A program made the position numbers and the translations under genes. Under the pieces are notes generated by a model. That model ran no database searches and was not told the origin of the DNA. It saw nothing but the letters and a program-made list of their open reading frames with translations. DNA of 64,000 nucleotides from assembly GCA_937997485.1 (NCBI GenBank), contig CALKTH010000005.1, positions 1-64,000 on the forward strand, read 5' to 3'. Origin of the DNA: an uncultured Acidimicrobiales bacterium (lineage in GTDB: Bacteria > Actinomycetota > Acidimicrobiia > Acidimicrobiales > SZUA-35). Shown in pieces: positions 7,910 through 16,804 of this stretch. How positions within the stretch are numbered: position 1 is the stretch's first letter; every line of letters begins with the position of its first letter.

Positions 7910-9628
7910 TCACTTGCTGAGTTGTGCTCGATCGCCGCTGGGGGCGAGATGGAGTGTGGTGGTTGGCGTCAGCGCCCCGTCGTTCGATTCGTGATGTGTG
8001 ACCAGCACCGAGGCCCGCTGCTCGGAGGGCTCGAGCAGAAGACTCCGGATTGCTTCTTGGCTCGCTGCGTCTTGCATCGACGTGGGCTCGTCCAGAATGA
8101 GCAACGCCGAATGCTGCTGATAGAGCGCCCGGGCAAGCGTGAGCCGTTGCCACTGCCCGCTGCTGAATTCGCGCCCACCCTCGAACTGGCGCCCCAAGCG
8201 CTGCGAGCTTCCGTCAGTTGTCGTCTCGATGAAGGCATCGGCGGTCGATCTTCTGAGCGCATCCGTGACGCGCTCCAGGTCCGGCACCTGGTCCTCGGCC
8301 CCAATGGCCCGATCGAGAGGGATCTCGAAACGGGTGATGTCTTGGAACTGGGCACTGGTCATCTCTCGCAGCCGCTTTCGTGCGACATCACCGGTGTCGC
8401 CGTTGTCGAAGACGATTCGGCCGGTCGTGGGCTCCAAGAGGCCCGAGAGCAACGACATCAACGTGCTCTTGCCGGAGCCGTTCGGACCCCGGACGACCAT
8501 GAGCTCCCCCGGTCGCAGCGCGAATGAAACGGGCTCCAAGGCGTTGACAGTCGTCCCTGGATAGCGGAACGACACGTCCTCAAACCGCAGCTCTACAAAG
8601 GATCCGCCGCGCTCCTGGCCGGTCGCATGGGCGAAGAGATCTCCCTCAACTTCGGCTGTCCACGTCAGGTAGTTGTCCAGATGCATCCCCGCTTCTCGCA
8701 GATCCACCGAGCTGCTGGTCAACGCACGGAGGCGGCTGAAGAGCTGGAGCAGGGCGACGACAACCACCCCGCCCTCGGCCAAGGAGATCGAACCGTTCGA
8801 GATCGCCCGCAGGCCCCAGGCTGTTGCCCCTGCGAGCACCACGATGAGGAAGAGATCGCTGAGCATCGCGAGACCAACACGACGCTGAGCCTGAGAGCGG
8901 ATGCCGTTCAAGATCTGCGTTGCCAAGCGTTCGTGATCGGGGAACAGCGATTGGCCCAGGCGGTAGAGGCGGGCCTCCTTCGCCGATCGGCGGGAAGAGA
9001 CGATGGAGATGATCTGGTTCCGTTCACGGCGGAGCGCTGTCTGCTCTGCGTAAATCCCGTAGCGAATGCGGGCGATTCTGCTGAGCGTCCAAGCCGAGGG
9101 AGCGACCGCAGCGACGCCGACAAGGACGATCGCCGGGCTGATCGACCACAACACGGCGCCGATCGCTGCGGCCGAGACGATCGAGCGGACGGCCTCGAAC
9201 AGTCCCCGTGTCAGATACCAGGTGCGGCCGGAGACCTCCTCATGGGCCCGACGCATGTTGTCGTGGAACTCTGCGTCGTCGAACTCGGTCAACTCAGCAG
9301 CGAGGGCTCGCCGGGCGATTCCGCGATCAACTTCGAAGGTCAGTTTCGTTGAGAGAAGCCAGACCAGCTCGGTGGAAACGGCCGAGGCAGCTCGGGAGAA
9401 AAGAAGCAGCCCCGCAACGCCGAGCGCAGAAGGGAGCGCATCGAGGGCGTCGGCCGCCTGTGCCTCGTTGCCGGTGAGCACATCGAGGACACGCTTCAGC
9501 AAGAAGAGCTGGGCCACCGTCGCCACAACGTTGGAAATCTGCAGGATGAGGCCCCAGGTCAGCTCACGCGGCGCGGCATCGGCCGTCAACTTGATGGCAG
9601 CTCTCAGCGTTCGCATCAACGCGTTCAT
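7910..9628 (-). CDS. ABC exporter, fused membrane and ATPase domains
   Basis: 572 residues, a half-transporter of the type I exporter fold. Residues 1-320 hold about six membrane helices. The nucleotide-binding domain follows with Walker A VVRGPNGSGKSTLMSLLSG, a Q-loop in SAQFQDITRF, the signature FSSGQWQRLTLARAL and Walker B ALLILDEPTS. There is no N-terminal C39 peptidase domain, so it would export an already processed substrate. ATG 9628 has GGAGGG just upstream. Transcription is leftward with the PRMT-like gene and divergent from the B2-like protease across 31 bp. In RiPP clusters this position is filled by the D (export/immunity) protein. Confidence 0.9.
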   Translation of the reverse strand: MNALMRTLRAAIKLTADAAPRELTWGLILQISNVVATVAQLFLLKRVLDVLTGNEAQAADALDALPSALGVAGLLLFSRAASAVSTELVWLLSTKLTFEVDRGIARRALAAELTEFDDAEFHDNMRRAHEEVSGRTWYLTRGLFEAVRSIVSAAAIGAVLWSISPAIVLVGVAAVAPSAWTLSRIARIRYGIYAEQTALRRERNQIISIVSSRRSAKEARLYRLGQSLFPDHERLATQILNGIRSQAQRRVGLAMLSDLFLIVVLAGATAWGLRAISNGSISLAEGGVVVVALLQLFSRLRALTSSSVDLREAGMHLDNYLTWTAEVEGDLFAHATGQERGGSFVELRFEDVSFRYPGTTVNALEPVSFALRPGELMVVRGPNGSGKSTLMSLLSGLLEPTTGRIVFDNGDTGDVARKRLREMTSAQFQDITRFEIPLDRAIGAEDQVPDLERVTDALRRSTADAFIETTTDGSSQRLGRQFEGGREFSSGQWQRLTLARALYQQHSALLILDEPTSMQDAASQEAIRSLLLEPSEQRASVLVTHHESNDGALTPTTTLHLAPSGDRAQLSK

Positions 9629-9659
9629 CGACCCTCCGCCCGTGACGCCATGGGACAGA

Positions 9660-10163
9660 GTGAACTACTCTCCGCGGGTTCGCAAGCACATCGTGAAGGC
9701 AGCATTCGTGGCAAGACGCTTTTCGTTGCCCATGTGGGCCTATTTCAGTGCCAGCCTCGTGCTCTTGCCGGTCGTCCGTGTCGCCATTGCGTTCGTCGGT
9801 GTTCAGAGAACAGCGGGTTGGGTGAAGGCGCTCTCGCGATTCTCGGTCGGCCCCTTTGGCGATCAGATCTTGGTGTCGACGCAACTTCACCGCGTCGTCG
9901 ATGTCGCCGGCCGTAGAGGTCCGATCAAGGCGACGTGTGTGCCGCAGAGTCTCGTTCTGTGGTGGCTTCTCGCTGTTCGAGGGGTTGAGGCGTCGGTCCG
10001 AATCGGATCGATTGGAGATGCCGCTTCCTTCACAGCCCACGCCTGGGTCGAGGTTGACGGCAGTGCATTCGGTCGAGGAGAGCACGAACCGTTCGGTGCG
10101 TTCGACCTCATGAGTCGAACCCACACGCCCGGTCAAGCCCTCAAGGTCGACGTTGATGGCTGA
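9660..10163 (+). CDS. Lasso-peptide B2-type transglutaminase-like cysteine protease
   Basis: About 167 residues if started at GTG 9660 (GTG 9642 and 9693 are alternatives; none has a strong ribosome site). A hydrophobic N-terminal segment (FSASLVLLPVVRVAIAFVG) precedes the catalytic domain. The triad is visible: Cys93 in TCVPQSLVLWWLL, His127 in TAHAWVEVDG and Asp133 in the same strand. This is the pattern of B2 proteins that cleave leader peptides. Its stop overlaps the start of the HprK-like kinase by 8 bp (ATG 10156), implying translational coupling. Together with the PqqD-like protein it makes a split B1/B2 pair, as in lasso and related RiPP systems. Confidence 0.82.
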   Translation: MNYSPRVRKHIVKAAFVARRFSLPMWAYFSASLVLLPVVRVAIAFVGVQRTAGWVKALSRFSVGPFGDQILVSTQLHRVVDVAGRRGPIKATCVPQSLVLWWLLAVRGVEASVRIGSIGDAASFTAHAWVEVDGSAFGRGEHEPFGAFDLMSRTHTPGQALKVDVDG

Positions 10164-11130
10164 GCGCAAGCTGGACGGTGCGACCGGTGCGACCGGTGCC
10201 CAAGACCCGCTCGCCCCGCTCCTGAGCGTTGCTGTCCCGCAGGAGGTCGAGGCTCACCTCCCGTTTGAGTTTGATGCCGGTGCGGTACCGGACATCCAGG
10301 TCGAACTCGTCGATGAGCTCCGGATGCCGATTGTCGAGCCGTACTACGACGGCTACGTCACCTACGGGTCGGTTGTCGACGGCTTCATACCCATGCATGC
10401 CGAGGACGAGCACTTCGAGATAGCGCTCGATGGCAGCATCGCCCGACTCCCTCGGCCCAGCGACGGTCCCCTCCGCGTTCGGACGATCAGCTGTCTCCTC
10501 AACTTCGTGTTGCCGATGGCGTTCAACTTGGCGGGCCAGACGATTTATCACGGTGCCCTGGTCCGTCGCCCGGACGGCAGTTCGCTGCTTCTCGTTGGCG
10601 GCTCGGGAGCAGGAAAGTCCACGCTCTCACTGGCCGCTTCCCGAAGTCCTGGGTGGAGCGTGGTCTCCGACGATCTCGTGCTGATCCGGCGCAATGAAAG
10701 CGGCCGATTCTTCGGCGGGCCCCTCTATCGAACGGGGATCCGTGTCGTTGACGACTCACTCGATGCAGTTCTCGGCCCCGAAAGCGGAGCAGGTCCAAAC
10801 GAGGCGCACTGGAAGAACTTTGTCGACCCGTCTCACGAGGGACTTCGGTTCGACTTCGGCTTCCATCCCATTGATGCCGTCGTCCTCCTCCGGCGTTTCT
10901 CGGACACGGCGCACTCGATCGATGCTCAGCGCAGTTCGCCGGGCGCGGCGCTGACCACGCTGCTCGGGCAGCTGATGCAGGCACCGGCACTCGGTCGACT
11001 GGCCGAGACAACTCGTTTCAACGTGACGGCCGACATTCTCGAGCAGGCCCCGTGTTGGGATCTCGCGTATCCGAGCGACTTCACCAGGATTCCCGAGGTG
11101 CTCGAAGCCCTTCAGGCGCTCGCCGAGTAA
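10156..11130 (+). CDS. HPr kinase-like P-loop Ser kinase
   Basis: 324 residues. The kinase core has a clear Walker A, LLLVGGSGAGKSTLSLA (residues 145-160), followed by SDDLVLIRR (the HprK-like acidic motif after the P-loop). The N-terminal ~110 residues are beta-rich. Relatives called HprK-related occur next to PqqD and B2 genes, and some paeninodin-type lasso clusters use one to phosphorylate the peptide's C-terminal Ser. Start ATG 10156 overlaps the B2 gene, whose terminal codons contain the ribosome-site region. No HPr/PTS genes are near, so a carbon-catabolite role is unlikely. The substrate is unknown. Confidence 0.82.
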   Translation: MAERKLDGATGATGAQDPLAPLLSVAVPQEVEAHLPFEFDAGAVPDIQVELVDELRMPIVEPYYDGYVTYGSVVDGFIPMHAEDEHFEIALDGSIARLPRPSDGPLRVRTISCLLNFVLPMAFNLAGQTIYHGALVRRPDGSSLLLVGGSGAGKSTLSLAASRSPGWSVVSDDLVLIRRNESGRFFGGPLYRTGIRVVDDSLDAVLGPESGAGPNEAHWKNFVDPSHEGLRFDFGFHPIDAVVLLRRFSDTAHSIDAQRSSPGAALTTLLGQLMQAPALGRLAETTRFNVTADILEQAPCWDLAYPSDFTRIPEVLEALQALAE

Positions 11131-11469
11131 CTGCGGCAGCCAAGTTGCGAGTACCGATCCCCGGGTGCGGTGATGCGTCGGAATGACAGTGCGGTGGGCG
11201 GGTTCGTACGGCCGCCCGGCGCACGAACCCCAGCCCCGTCGTCTCATGAGGTGACACCTCTCACGACGCGCCGGGTGTCTCAAAAGGACACACTCCCACC
11301 GCCTGCTTCTCGCTGTATCGACAAGAAGTTCCACCAACTTGAATCATTTCTTTCAGAAGTTTCCGCGAGCTCAATGTGAGGCGGTGTCGTAGGCGATTCG
11401 GCCCTGTTCAGCGCGACCAGACGCTTTCTACGGTGGTTGGGCACTGTCGGAGGGATCGAGGGGACCGCG
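11131..11469 (+). other. Noncoding stretch after the HprK-like gene
   Basis: 339 bp with two hairpins: the strong one at 11200-11230 listed separately, and a small GTGTC/GACAC stem with a 7-nt loop near 11275-11291. A 68-codon frame from ATG 11173 exists, contains VGGFVRPPG near its start and runs through the hairpin. It lacks a convincing ribosome site and its composition is not persuasive, so it is not called as a gene. Confidence 0.4.
11200..11230. terminator. Hairpin downstream of the B2-kinase operon
   Basis: Perfect 8-bp inverted repeat GGGTTCGT (11200-11207) and ACGAACCC (11223-11230) around a 15-nt GC-rich loop that can itself pair partly. It lies 70 bp after the kinase stop. No T-run follows, so it may be a processing or regulatory hairpin rather than a true intrinsic terminator. 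Confidence 0.45.
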
Positions 11470-11670
11470 TTGAAGCTGAATCTTTGGGGCGAGTCGGGGG
11501 ACGACAGAAGCTCGGACGAGCCCGAAACGACGACGAAGGCCGAGCGGATCATCCTGTGGCTGAATGAGGACGCAAAGAAGCCGGCTGCGCGTGAGGAGCA
11601 GGTCGTTCGCCTGTTCGTCGAGCCAACACCGGAGAAACCCCGGCCCTCGCTCGGACTCTTCTCCATCTAG
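11470..11670 (+). CDS. Small charged hypothetical protein (66 aa)
   Basis: Frame from TTG 11470 (GAGG about eight bases upstream; a GTG at 11437 is an alternative) to TAG 11670. The product starts MKLNLWGESGDD and ends KPRPSLGLFSI; it is rich in Glu, Lys and Pro and lacks membrane segments. It lies between the HprK-like gene and the cation transporter on the same strand. It is not recognised. It could be a late member of the peptide-modification island or unrelated. Weak Pro-rich C-terminal and acidic N-terminal parts are the only visible structure. Confidence 0.4.
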   Translation: MKLNLWGESGDDRSSDEPETTTKAERIILWLNEDAKKPAAREEQVVRLFVEPTPEKPRPSLGLFSI

Positions 11671-11754
11671 CGACGCTCCAGCGAGCACCTCCGTCAATTG
11701 TGGCGTGCGCTGCCATCGCCCCTGAGCCAACGGGCACATCACTACGCTGCCCAC

Positions 11755-13038
11755 GTGTCCGAACGCCGCCGACGACGAGCCGTAGGCAAGCTCCCCGCCC
11801 GGGCCGTGTCGCGCATTCCGTTCCGGCCGCTCGGCGGTTTCTTCGGCCCCGATCGGGCTGACGCCCGTCTCAGCCTCGCCGCCCTCGCTTTCAGTGCCAT
11901 CACCTCCGTGGTGGCCGGACTCACGCTGGCCTCTCAGCAGGATGAGCTCCGGGCGCTCCCCGGCCTGCTGTTGTTCGTGCCTCCGGCCATCGGTCTGCGA
12001 GGCAATGTCTTCGGTCCCTTGGGCAGCCGCCTCTCGACTGCCATTCAGACCGGACAGTTCGCGTGGAGCTGGCGAATCGACTCACTCCTCGGCCAGAACC
12101 TCGTGGCCGTGACCGTCACCTCGCTTGCCGCTGGGCTCGGTTTGGCCGGGGCGGCGGAAGTGCTGGCGTTGGTGATCGACGCCGAAGGTGGGGTGATCCC
12201 CATCGGCGTGTCGGACTTCATCGTGGTCTCGATCATCGGCGGCCTGCTCGCCTCCGTCGTGGTGCTGGCCGCCACGCTCGTGCTGACCACGGCCTCAGTC
12301 CGTTTCGATTGGGACTTGGACAACGTGACCGCCCCCATGGTCACCGCTACGGGCGACCTCATCACGCTGCCGGCCCTCGTCCTCTCCACCGTGCTGCTCA
12401 GGCGAGGCGACCTCACGGTTGTGCTCTCCGCCATCTGCGCGATCGTCACCATCGTGTCGCTTGGCTTGGTGGTGCGCTCCGGTCTCGCTCTGGCCAAGCG
12501 GATCGTGTTCGAGTCCCTGCCGGTGCTCCTCGTGGCCGGCGTGCTCAGCCTGTTCGCGGGCGTGGCCGTGGAACGGTTCGAGAGCGTGCTCAGCTGGGAG
12601 CTGCTCGTTCTCCTTCCCGGGTATCTCGGCACGGCCGGCGCCCTGGGCGGCATCCTCGCCAACCGCCTCAGCACCCGAGTGCACCTCGGCCTGATCGAGG
12701 CGTCGCTGATTCCGAGGGGTGCGGCCCGAACCGACATGGGGATCACTGTCGGCCTGGCCATGCCCATCTTCTTCCTGCTGGCCCTCGTCGCCGAAGGCGC
12801 GGCCTACGTCGCCAATCAGTCCAGCCCCGGCACCTTGCTGATCGTGGCTGTGTCGGTCACGGGCGGCCTGGTCGCCACCCTCTTCGCTCTCGCCATCGCG
12901 TACTACGGCACGCTCGTGGTGGTCCGCTTCGGCTTCGACCCGGACAACGTCGGCATCCCCATGGTCACCGCATCGCTCGATGTGGTTGGCGCGCTCACGC
13001 TCGTTGGTGCGGTGCTGGTGTGGGGCGCGGGAGCATGA
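11755..13038 (+). CDS. MgtE/SLC41-type divalent cation transporter, tandem membrane domains
   Basis: About 427 residues from GTG 11755 (TTG/ATG codons upstream are poorly supported). Two MgtE integral membrane domains lie in tandem, as in eukaryotic SLC41 and unlike bacterial MgtE, which has one plus cytosolic CBS domains. Repeat marks: PPAIGLRGNVFGPLGSRLST then NVTAPMVTATGD in the first half; GYLGTAGALGGILANRLSTR then NVGIPMVTASLD in the second. The likely role is Mg2+ or another divalent cation flux across the plasma membrane. The next gene, 65 bp downstream, encodes PhoU and TrkA_C domains and is probably its regulatory subunit. Confidence 0.85.
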   Translation: MSERRRRRAVGKLPARAVSRIPFRPLGGFFGPDRADARLSLAALAFSAITSVVAGLTLASQQDELRALPGLLLFVPPAIGLRGNVFGPLGSRLSTAIQTGQFAWSWRIDSLLGQNLVAVTVTSLAAGLGLAGAAEVLALVIDAEGGVIPIGVSDFIVVSIIGGLLASVVVLAATLVLTTASVRFDWDLDNVTAPMVTATGDLITLPALVLSTVLLRRGDLTVVLSAICAIVTIVSLGLVVRSGLALAKRIVFESLPVLLVAGVLSLFAGVAVERFESVLSWELLVLLPGYLGTAGALGGILANRLSTRVHLGLIEASLIPRGAARTDMGITVGLAMPIFFLLALVAEGAAYVANQSSPGTLLIVAVSVTGGLVATLFALAIAYYGTLVVVRFGFDPDNVGIPMVTASLDVVGALTLVGAVLVWGAGA

Positions 13039-13103
13039 AAAGGACAGATGAGATCGCAGGAGAGTTGTGCCATGATTCGCCAACGAGGAGTGACTGGTAG
13101 CTG

Positions 13104-14321
13104 ATGGAATCCCGAAATCTGCGGGAGATGCTCGCCGAGGCGAAGGACACGAGCGAGTTGATGGTCGATCTGGCCTATGCCGCGCTCTACTTCGACGATC
13201 CCGACATGGCCGACGAGGTCGAGGAGCTCGAGCAGGACATCTCCGAACTCGTCCACCAGATGCGCACGCTGTGTGTCATTGCCGTTCGCCATCCGAAGGA
13301 GGCAGGCGAGATCTCCTCGGTGCTGCAAGTGATCTCTGCCGTGGAACGCATCGGCAACGATGCGGTCGACATCGCCAAGATCGTGCAGCGACGCCTGGGC
13401 ATTCCCCGGGAACTCGTCGTCGATCTGTCCTCGGCCGAGGAAGTGTCGCACCGCGTGGTGGTGCACGAGGGCTCACACTTCGCAAACCGCCCGCTCAGCT
13501 CCTTCGAGCTGCCGATCGTGACCGGCATGCGGATCATGGCCATCCGTCGGGAGCGGCAGTGGCTCATCGACCCGGGCGGCAATGACATCTTGAACCCTGG
13601 CGACATTCTCTTCCTCCGAGGATCACCCGACGGCATCGCTCGGCTACGGGAGCTCTCTGGCGCTCCCGAGTGGGTGCCACCGTCCATGGGCGACGCCGCG
13701 CCGCTCACCGATCTCGGCCGAGCGATTGACGTGCTGGTCGAGATGAAGAACCTCAGCGAGGTGGCGGTGGGCTTGGCCTACTCGGCCCTTGTCTACCGGG
13801 ATCGCTCACTCGCCGCCGAGGTTCGCCACCTCGAAGATCGCCTCGATGAGATGAACCACCGGCTCGAGCACTGGGTCTTGCGAGCCGCCGCTCAGGGCGG
13901 ACAGGAGGAGCAGCTCCGCGGGCTCCTGCACCTTGGTGCTGCGGCGGAAGATCTCGGCGATCAGGCCCAGTCGATGGTGTGGCTCATCGAGAAGTCCAAC
14001 GACCTGCACCCCGTGCTCGGCATTGCGCTGGGCGACACCGACGACATCGTGGTGCGGGTGCCGGTGGGGGAGGGGTCCGAGGTGGCGGGCCGCTCACTCG
14101 CACAGATCGAGTTTCCTGTCGAGCCTGGGTTCAACGTGCTAGCCATCGAGCGAGACGGTCGCTACGCGTACCGCCCTCGTCGTCACGTGGTGCTCGAAGC
14201 CGGCGACCAGATTCTGGCCAACGGACCCGAGGAGGGTCACGAAGCGCTGGCAGAAATGCTCGGTTGGAGGCTCGTCGAAGACGACGATGGCGAGATCGAG
14301 TTAGAGCCGCTCAACGGCTGA
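13104..14321 (+). CDS. PhoU-TrkA_C duplicated cytosolic regulator of the cation transporter
   Basis: 405 residues with internal duplication. PhoU-like helical domains at about 1-95 and 210-300 (MLAEAKDTSELMVDLAYAAL and LVEMKNLSEVAVGLAYSALV align with each other) each precede a TrkA_C/RCK_C domain, about 105-180 and 310-395 (RVVVHEGSHFANRPLSSFE and RVPVGEGSEVAGRSLAQIE). TrkA_C domains bind small ligands and gate transporters. No membrane segment is present. Adjacency to the tandem MgtE-like gene on the same strand suggests a two-part transporter; this is inference. The 3' end overlaps the convergent polymerase gene by 85 bp. Confidence 0.85.
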   Translation: MESRNLREMLAEAKDTSELMVDLAYAALYFDDPDMADEVEELEQDISELVHQMRTLCVIAVRHPKEAGEISSVLQVISAVERIGNDAVDIAKIVQRRLGIPRELVVDLSSAEEVSHRVVVHEGSHFANRPLSSFELPIVTGMRIMAIRRERQWLIDPGGNDILNPGDILFLRGSPDGIARLRELSGAPEWVPPSMGDAAPLTDLGRAIDVLVEMKNLSEVAVGLAYSALVYRDRSLAAEVRHLEDRLDEMNHRLEHWVLRAAAQGGQEEQLRGLLHLGAAAEDLGDQAQSMVWLIEKSNDLHPVLGIALGDTDDIVVRVPVGEGSEVAGRSLAQIEFPVEPGFNVLAIERDGRYAYRPRRHVVLEAGDQILANGPEEGHEALAEMLGWRLVEDDDGEIELEPLNG

Positions 14322-15490
14322 TCGTCGCTGCTCCGAAATGCTGTCGGGCTTCGGGCGACGCTCACCGCACTGCCGATGGCGAGTGCCAGCACGAACCACG
14401 CCAGGCCCGGTTCCCTCATCACGGACTCGGTCAGCCCATTGATCATGATGGCAACGACGATCGCATCGCGACCCGCCGAGGGGCGTCCTCTGGCTGCGGC
14501 CCAGTAGGTGAAGGGAAAAGCGAGGAACGCAATAGCTGCCGGCCACCCTCCGCTGAGGGCGAACTGCAGGAAGGCATTGTGGCCAGACGTCGCAAACCAA
14601 TTCAGGCGGCCGGATTCGAGGGCCGGTTCGAGAGCCACGGTGGTGCTATCGGCTCCAACGCCGGTCAACGGCTTGGCGTTGATGAGATCCAGCGAGAGAT
14701 TCCACAGGGTGGTGCGACCGGTCACGGTCACGATCTCCTGCGCATCGCCGCTGCGGGCAACGGCATCGCCCACCACATCACCGGCGCCGGACACGACGAT
14801 CCCTGCGGCGGCGAAGACGGCGCCAATCACGGCAAGCCCCGGAGCGGCCCGGCCGATCAGCGGGCGAGCGGCAACGATCAAGCCCACGCTGGCAGCCAGC
14901 GCTGCCGTCCGTGAATCAGAGACGACGATGCACACCGGCCCGACGGCCAACAGCAGCAGAGCGGTTCGCCGATGCTGGGACAGGATGCCTACGGCGAGAA
15001 TTACTCCGAGCGCCGCCGCCATGCCGAATTCGTTGGGGTGCGCGCTCAGACCTTGAATCCGCCCATCACCGGCACCGCCTCCAAGCACGGGCTGCATCGC
15101 AAGGCCGAGGGGCAGCACGATGGCCAGCCCTCTGGCTGCGGCCAGCCTGGTCGTCGGCCAGCCGAGCGATGCTCCCAACCACACGCCGGCAATGAAGACG
15201 CACGCGAGCGCCACGGCGACGACCACATCGTTGATGCCGAGCATGCCCAAGGGGCTCACGAACACGATCCAGGCCAGCGCGAGCGTGAGGGGAAGCGCCG
15301 GAGCCTGAACGAGGGCAGCGCGAACCCGAGGGGAGAGGAGCAGTGCCAGCCCACCGGGCGTAGAGAGCAGAACGAAAACGGACCAGCCCGCGTAGTCGGT
15401 CGAACCCGACGAGATGAGCCCGACCCGAGAGGGTTCGATGGCGATCGCGACGACGATGACCGCAGTCACGATCTGCAGACGACGGATCAC
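14237..15490 (-). CDS. O-antigen ligase/polymerase-like membrane protein (Wzy), copy 1
   Basis: 417 residues with about ten to twelve hydrophobic segments and a large periplasmic-type loop near residues 270-330 containing GVGADSTTVALEP and SGHNAFLQFAL, the W/G-H-N pattern of the O-antigen ligase/polymerase family. It would polymerise EPS repeats or ligate glycans outside the membrane. The ATG overlaps the stop of the Wzz-like gene (ATGA at 15487-15490), so the two are translationally coupled. The C-terminal ~40 residues are Ser-rich and lie antisense to the PhoU/TrkA gene. A paralogue sits at 19854-21062. Confidence 0.82.
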   Translation of the reverse strand: MIRRLQIVTAVIVVAIAIEPSRVGLISSGSTDYAGWSVFVLLSTPGGLALLLSPRVRAALVQAPALPLTLALAWIVFVSPLGMLGINDVVVAVALACVFIAGVWLGASLGWPTTRLAAARGLAIVLPLGLAMQPVLGGGAGDGRIQGLSAHPNEFGMAAALGVILAVGILSQHRRTALLLLAVGPVCIVVSDSRTAALAASVGLIVAARPLIGRAAPGLAVIGAVFAAAGIVVSGAGDVVGDAVARSGDAQEIVTVTGRTTLWNLSLDLINAKPLTGVGADSTTVALEPALESGRLNWFATSGHNAFLQFALSGGWPAAIAFLAFPFTYWAAARGRPSAGRDAIVVAIMINGLTESVMREPGLAWFVLALAIGSAVSVARSPTAFRSSDDQPLSGSNSISPSSSSTSLQPSISASAS

Positions 15491-16719
15491 GAGCCGAGAA
15501 GCACGGGAATCCGATGGCTGACCTGCAGGTCACGCAGTCGCTTCAAGGCCGCTCTGGTCGCTCGGCGACTGCTCTTCTTCTTGTCGACAAGGAGAACGAC
15601 AGCATCAGCCGCTCCTGCGGCCGCCGCAGCCCCGGAATCGGCGACACTCCCCGCGTCGACGACTCGTTCGCCAAAGGCGGGCCGAAGCTGCTCGGTCACC
15701 TCGCTTGCTCGGCCGGCCGACTGGAGCGACATCACGGCGATCGTGCCTTCGACGTGTCTGGACGCGTTCGTCACCGCCGTGGCCACGTCAGCGACCGCGA
15801 GGGGGCCGTTGCCCTCACCCACCGCAATCCACGGGGCAGACAATGAGGCGAGCTCGCTGTGGTGAACGCTCCGGACCTTGCCAAACCAGCGCTCCAGTGC
15901 TGGGGCCATGGCCAGAGCACCAAGGACGCCGAGCAACGCTCCGAGGATCGGCGCCGAGCGGAGCGCCCCGCCGTCACCCAAGCCGACCGTGCCCACGTTC
16001 TGGGCCAGTTCGAGGGCGGGCTCATGGGTTTCGAGTTCAGCGTCGAGGTTGGCCACTTCGACGGAGCGGGCTCGCACGGTGACAAGTGCGGCTTCGATGT
16101 TGCTCTCCAACACGTCGACCTCGATGCGCAACGTCTGTCGCTCCTCACCCTCGATGGCATCGATGCGAGTGTTGAGATCAGCAATCTCGGCTTCCCAGCC
16201 GGTGATCTGCTCCTCCAGCGGGCCGATGAGCCCGGCGAGTTCGCCTCGCTCTTCCTGGATGGAATCGAGCACGGCTTGGTCGACCTGGGCGACCGAAGCG
16301 ACAGCGATCGCCTCGGCTGCAGGCTTCACGAGGTCGGCCGGCCCACGCGTGGTGATGGTGATGAGGCGGCCGCCATCCAGTTCGGTCGCCACGGAGATCT
16401 CTGACGGATCGATTCCCGCCTCGGTCAGGGCCGCGGCTCGGGTCTCGTCATCGGTGGCCAAGCCCGCGGTGCGGGTCAAGATCGATTCGAAGAGCGGCCA
16501 CTCAGCGGCTTCGGTCAGGCCGACAACGGCGCGGGCCTCCGCCTCGCCTCCGTCACCGAGCAGCGCATCGGCCTGCGAAGCAACAAGCCATCCGACGGCA
16601 GCGAAGACAACGGCCAACCAGGCCCAGCGCATCCACGAGCGCACAAGGTCGAAGACGTCATCCATCTCGCCGTGATTCGCCCCGACATAGGGGTCTCCAC
16701 CATTGCTCCGCTCGGCCAT
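15487..16719 (-). CDS. Wzz-like chain-length determinant with degenerate BY-kinase-type domain, copy 1
   Basis: 410 residues from ATG 16719, chosen for GGGAGGG just upstream (a TTG at 16731 is weaker). The layout is typical of polysaccharide co-polymerases: membrane segment near residues 35-55 (WAWLAVVFAAVGWLVAS), an extracytoplasmic region with a long coiled coil (about 160-240, Glu/Ala/Leu-rich), a second membrane segment (APILGALLGVLGALAMAP) and a cytosolic tail. The tail resembles a BY-kinase Rossmann domain, but the P-loop position reads SLQSAGRASEV, lacking GK(S/T), so ATP binding is unlikely. It probably sets EPS chain length together with the coupled Wzy. Confidence 0.8.
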   Translation of the reverse strand: MAERSNGGDPYVGANHGEMDDVFDLVRSWMRWAWLAVVFAAVGWLVASQADALLGDGGEAEARAVVGLTEAAEWPLFESILTRTAGLATDDETRAAALTEAGIDPSEISVATELDGGRLITITTRGPADLVKPAAEAIAVASVAQVDQAVLDSIQEERGELAGLIGPLEEQITGWEAEIADLNTRIDAIEGEERQTLRIEVDVLESNIEAALVTVRARSVEVANLDAELETHEPALELAQNVGTVGLGDGGALRSAPILGALLGVLGALAMAPALERWFGKVRSVHHSELASLSAPWIAVGEGNGPLAVADVATAVTNASRHVEGTIAVMSLQSAGRASEVTEQLRPAFGERVVDAGSVADSGAAAAAGAADAVVLLVDKKKSSRRATRAALKRLRDLQVSHRIPVLLGS

Positions 16720-16804
16720 CTGCCCTCCCAAGGTCGATGAGCCTATTCCGAACCAAGGGGCGGCGGGATAGGTTGAATCCCGCGTGGTGAGGGCTTTGGT
16801 AGGG

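Noticed and set aside
6379..11130. Calling the island a complete lasso-peptide cluster
   Set aside because: There is no Asn-synthetase-like cyclase and no precursor with a leader motif.
11173..11379. A 68-codon frame after the HprK-like gene, with VGGF near its start
   Set aside because: There is no convincing ribosome site, it runs through a hairpin and its composition is not gene-like.
12063..13100. A ~345-codon frame in another reading of the cation transporter region
   Set aside because: It has no family motifs and is Arg/His-rich, as expected for a frameshifted reading of GC-rich coding DNA.
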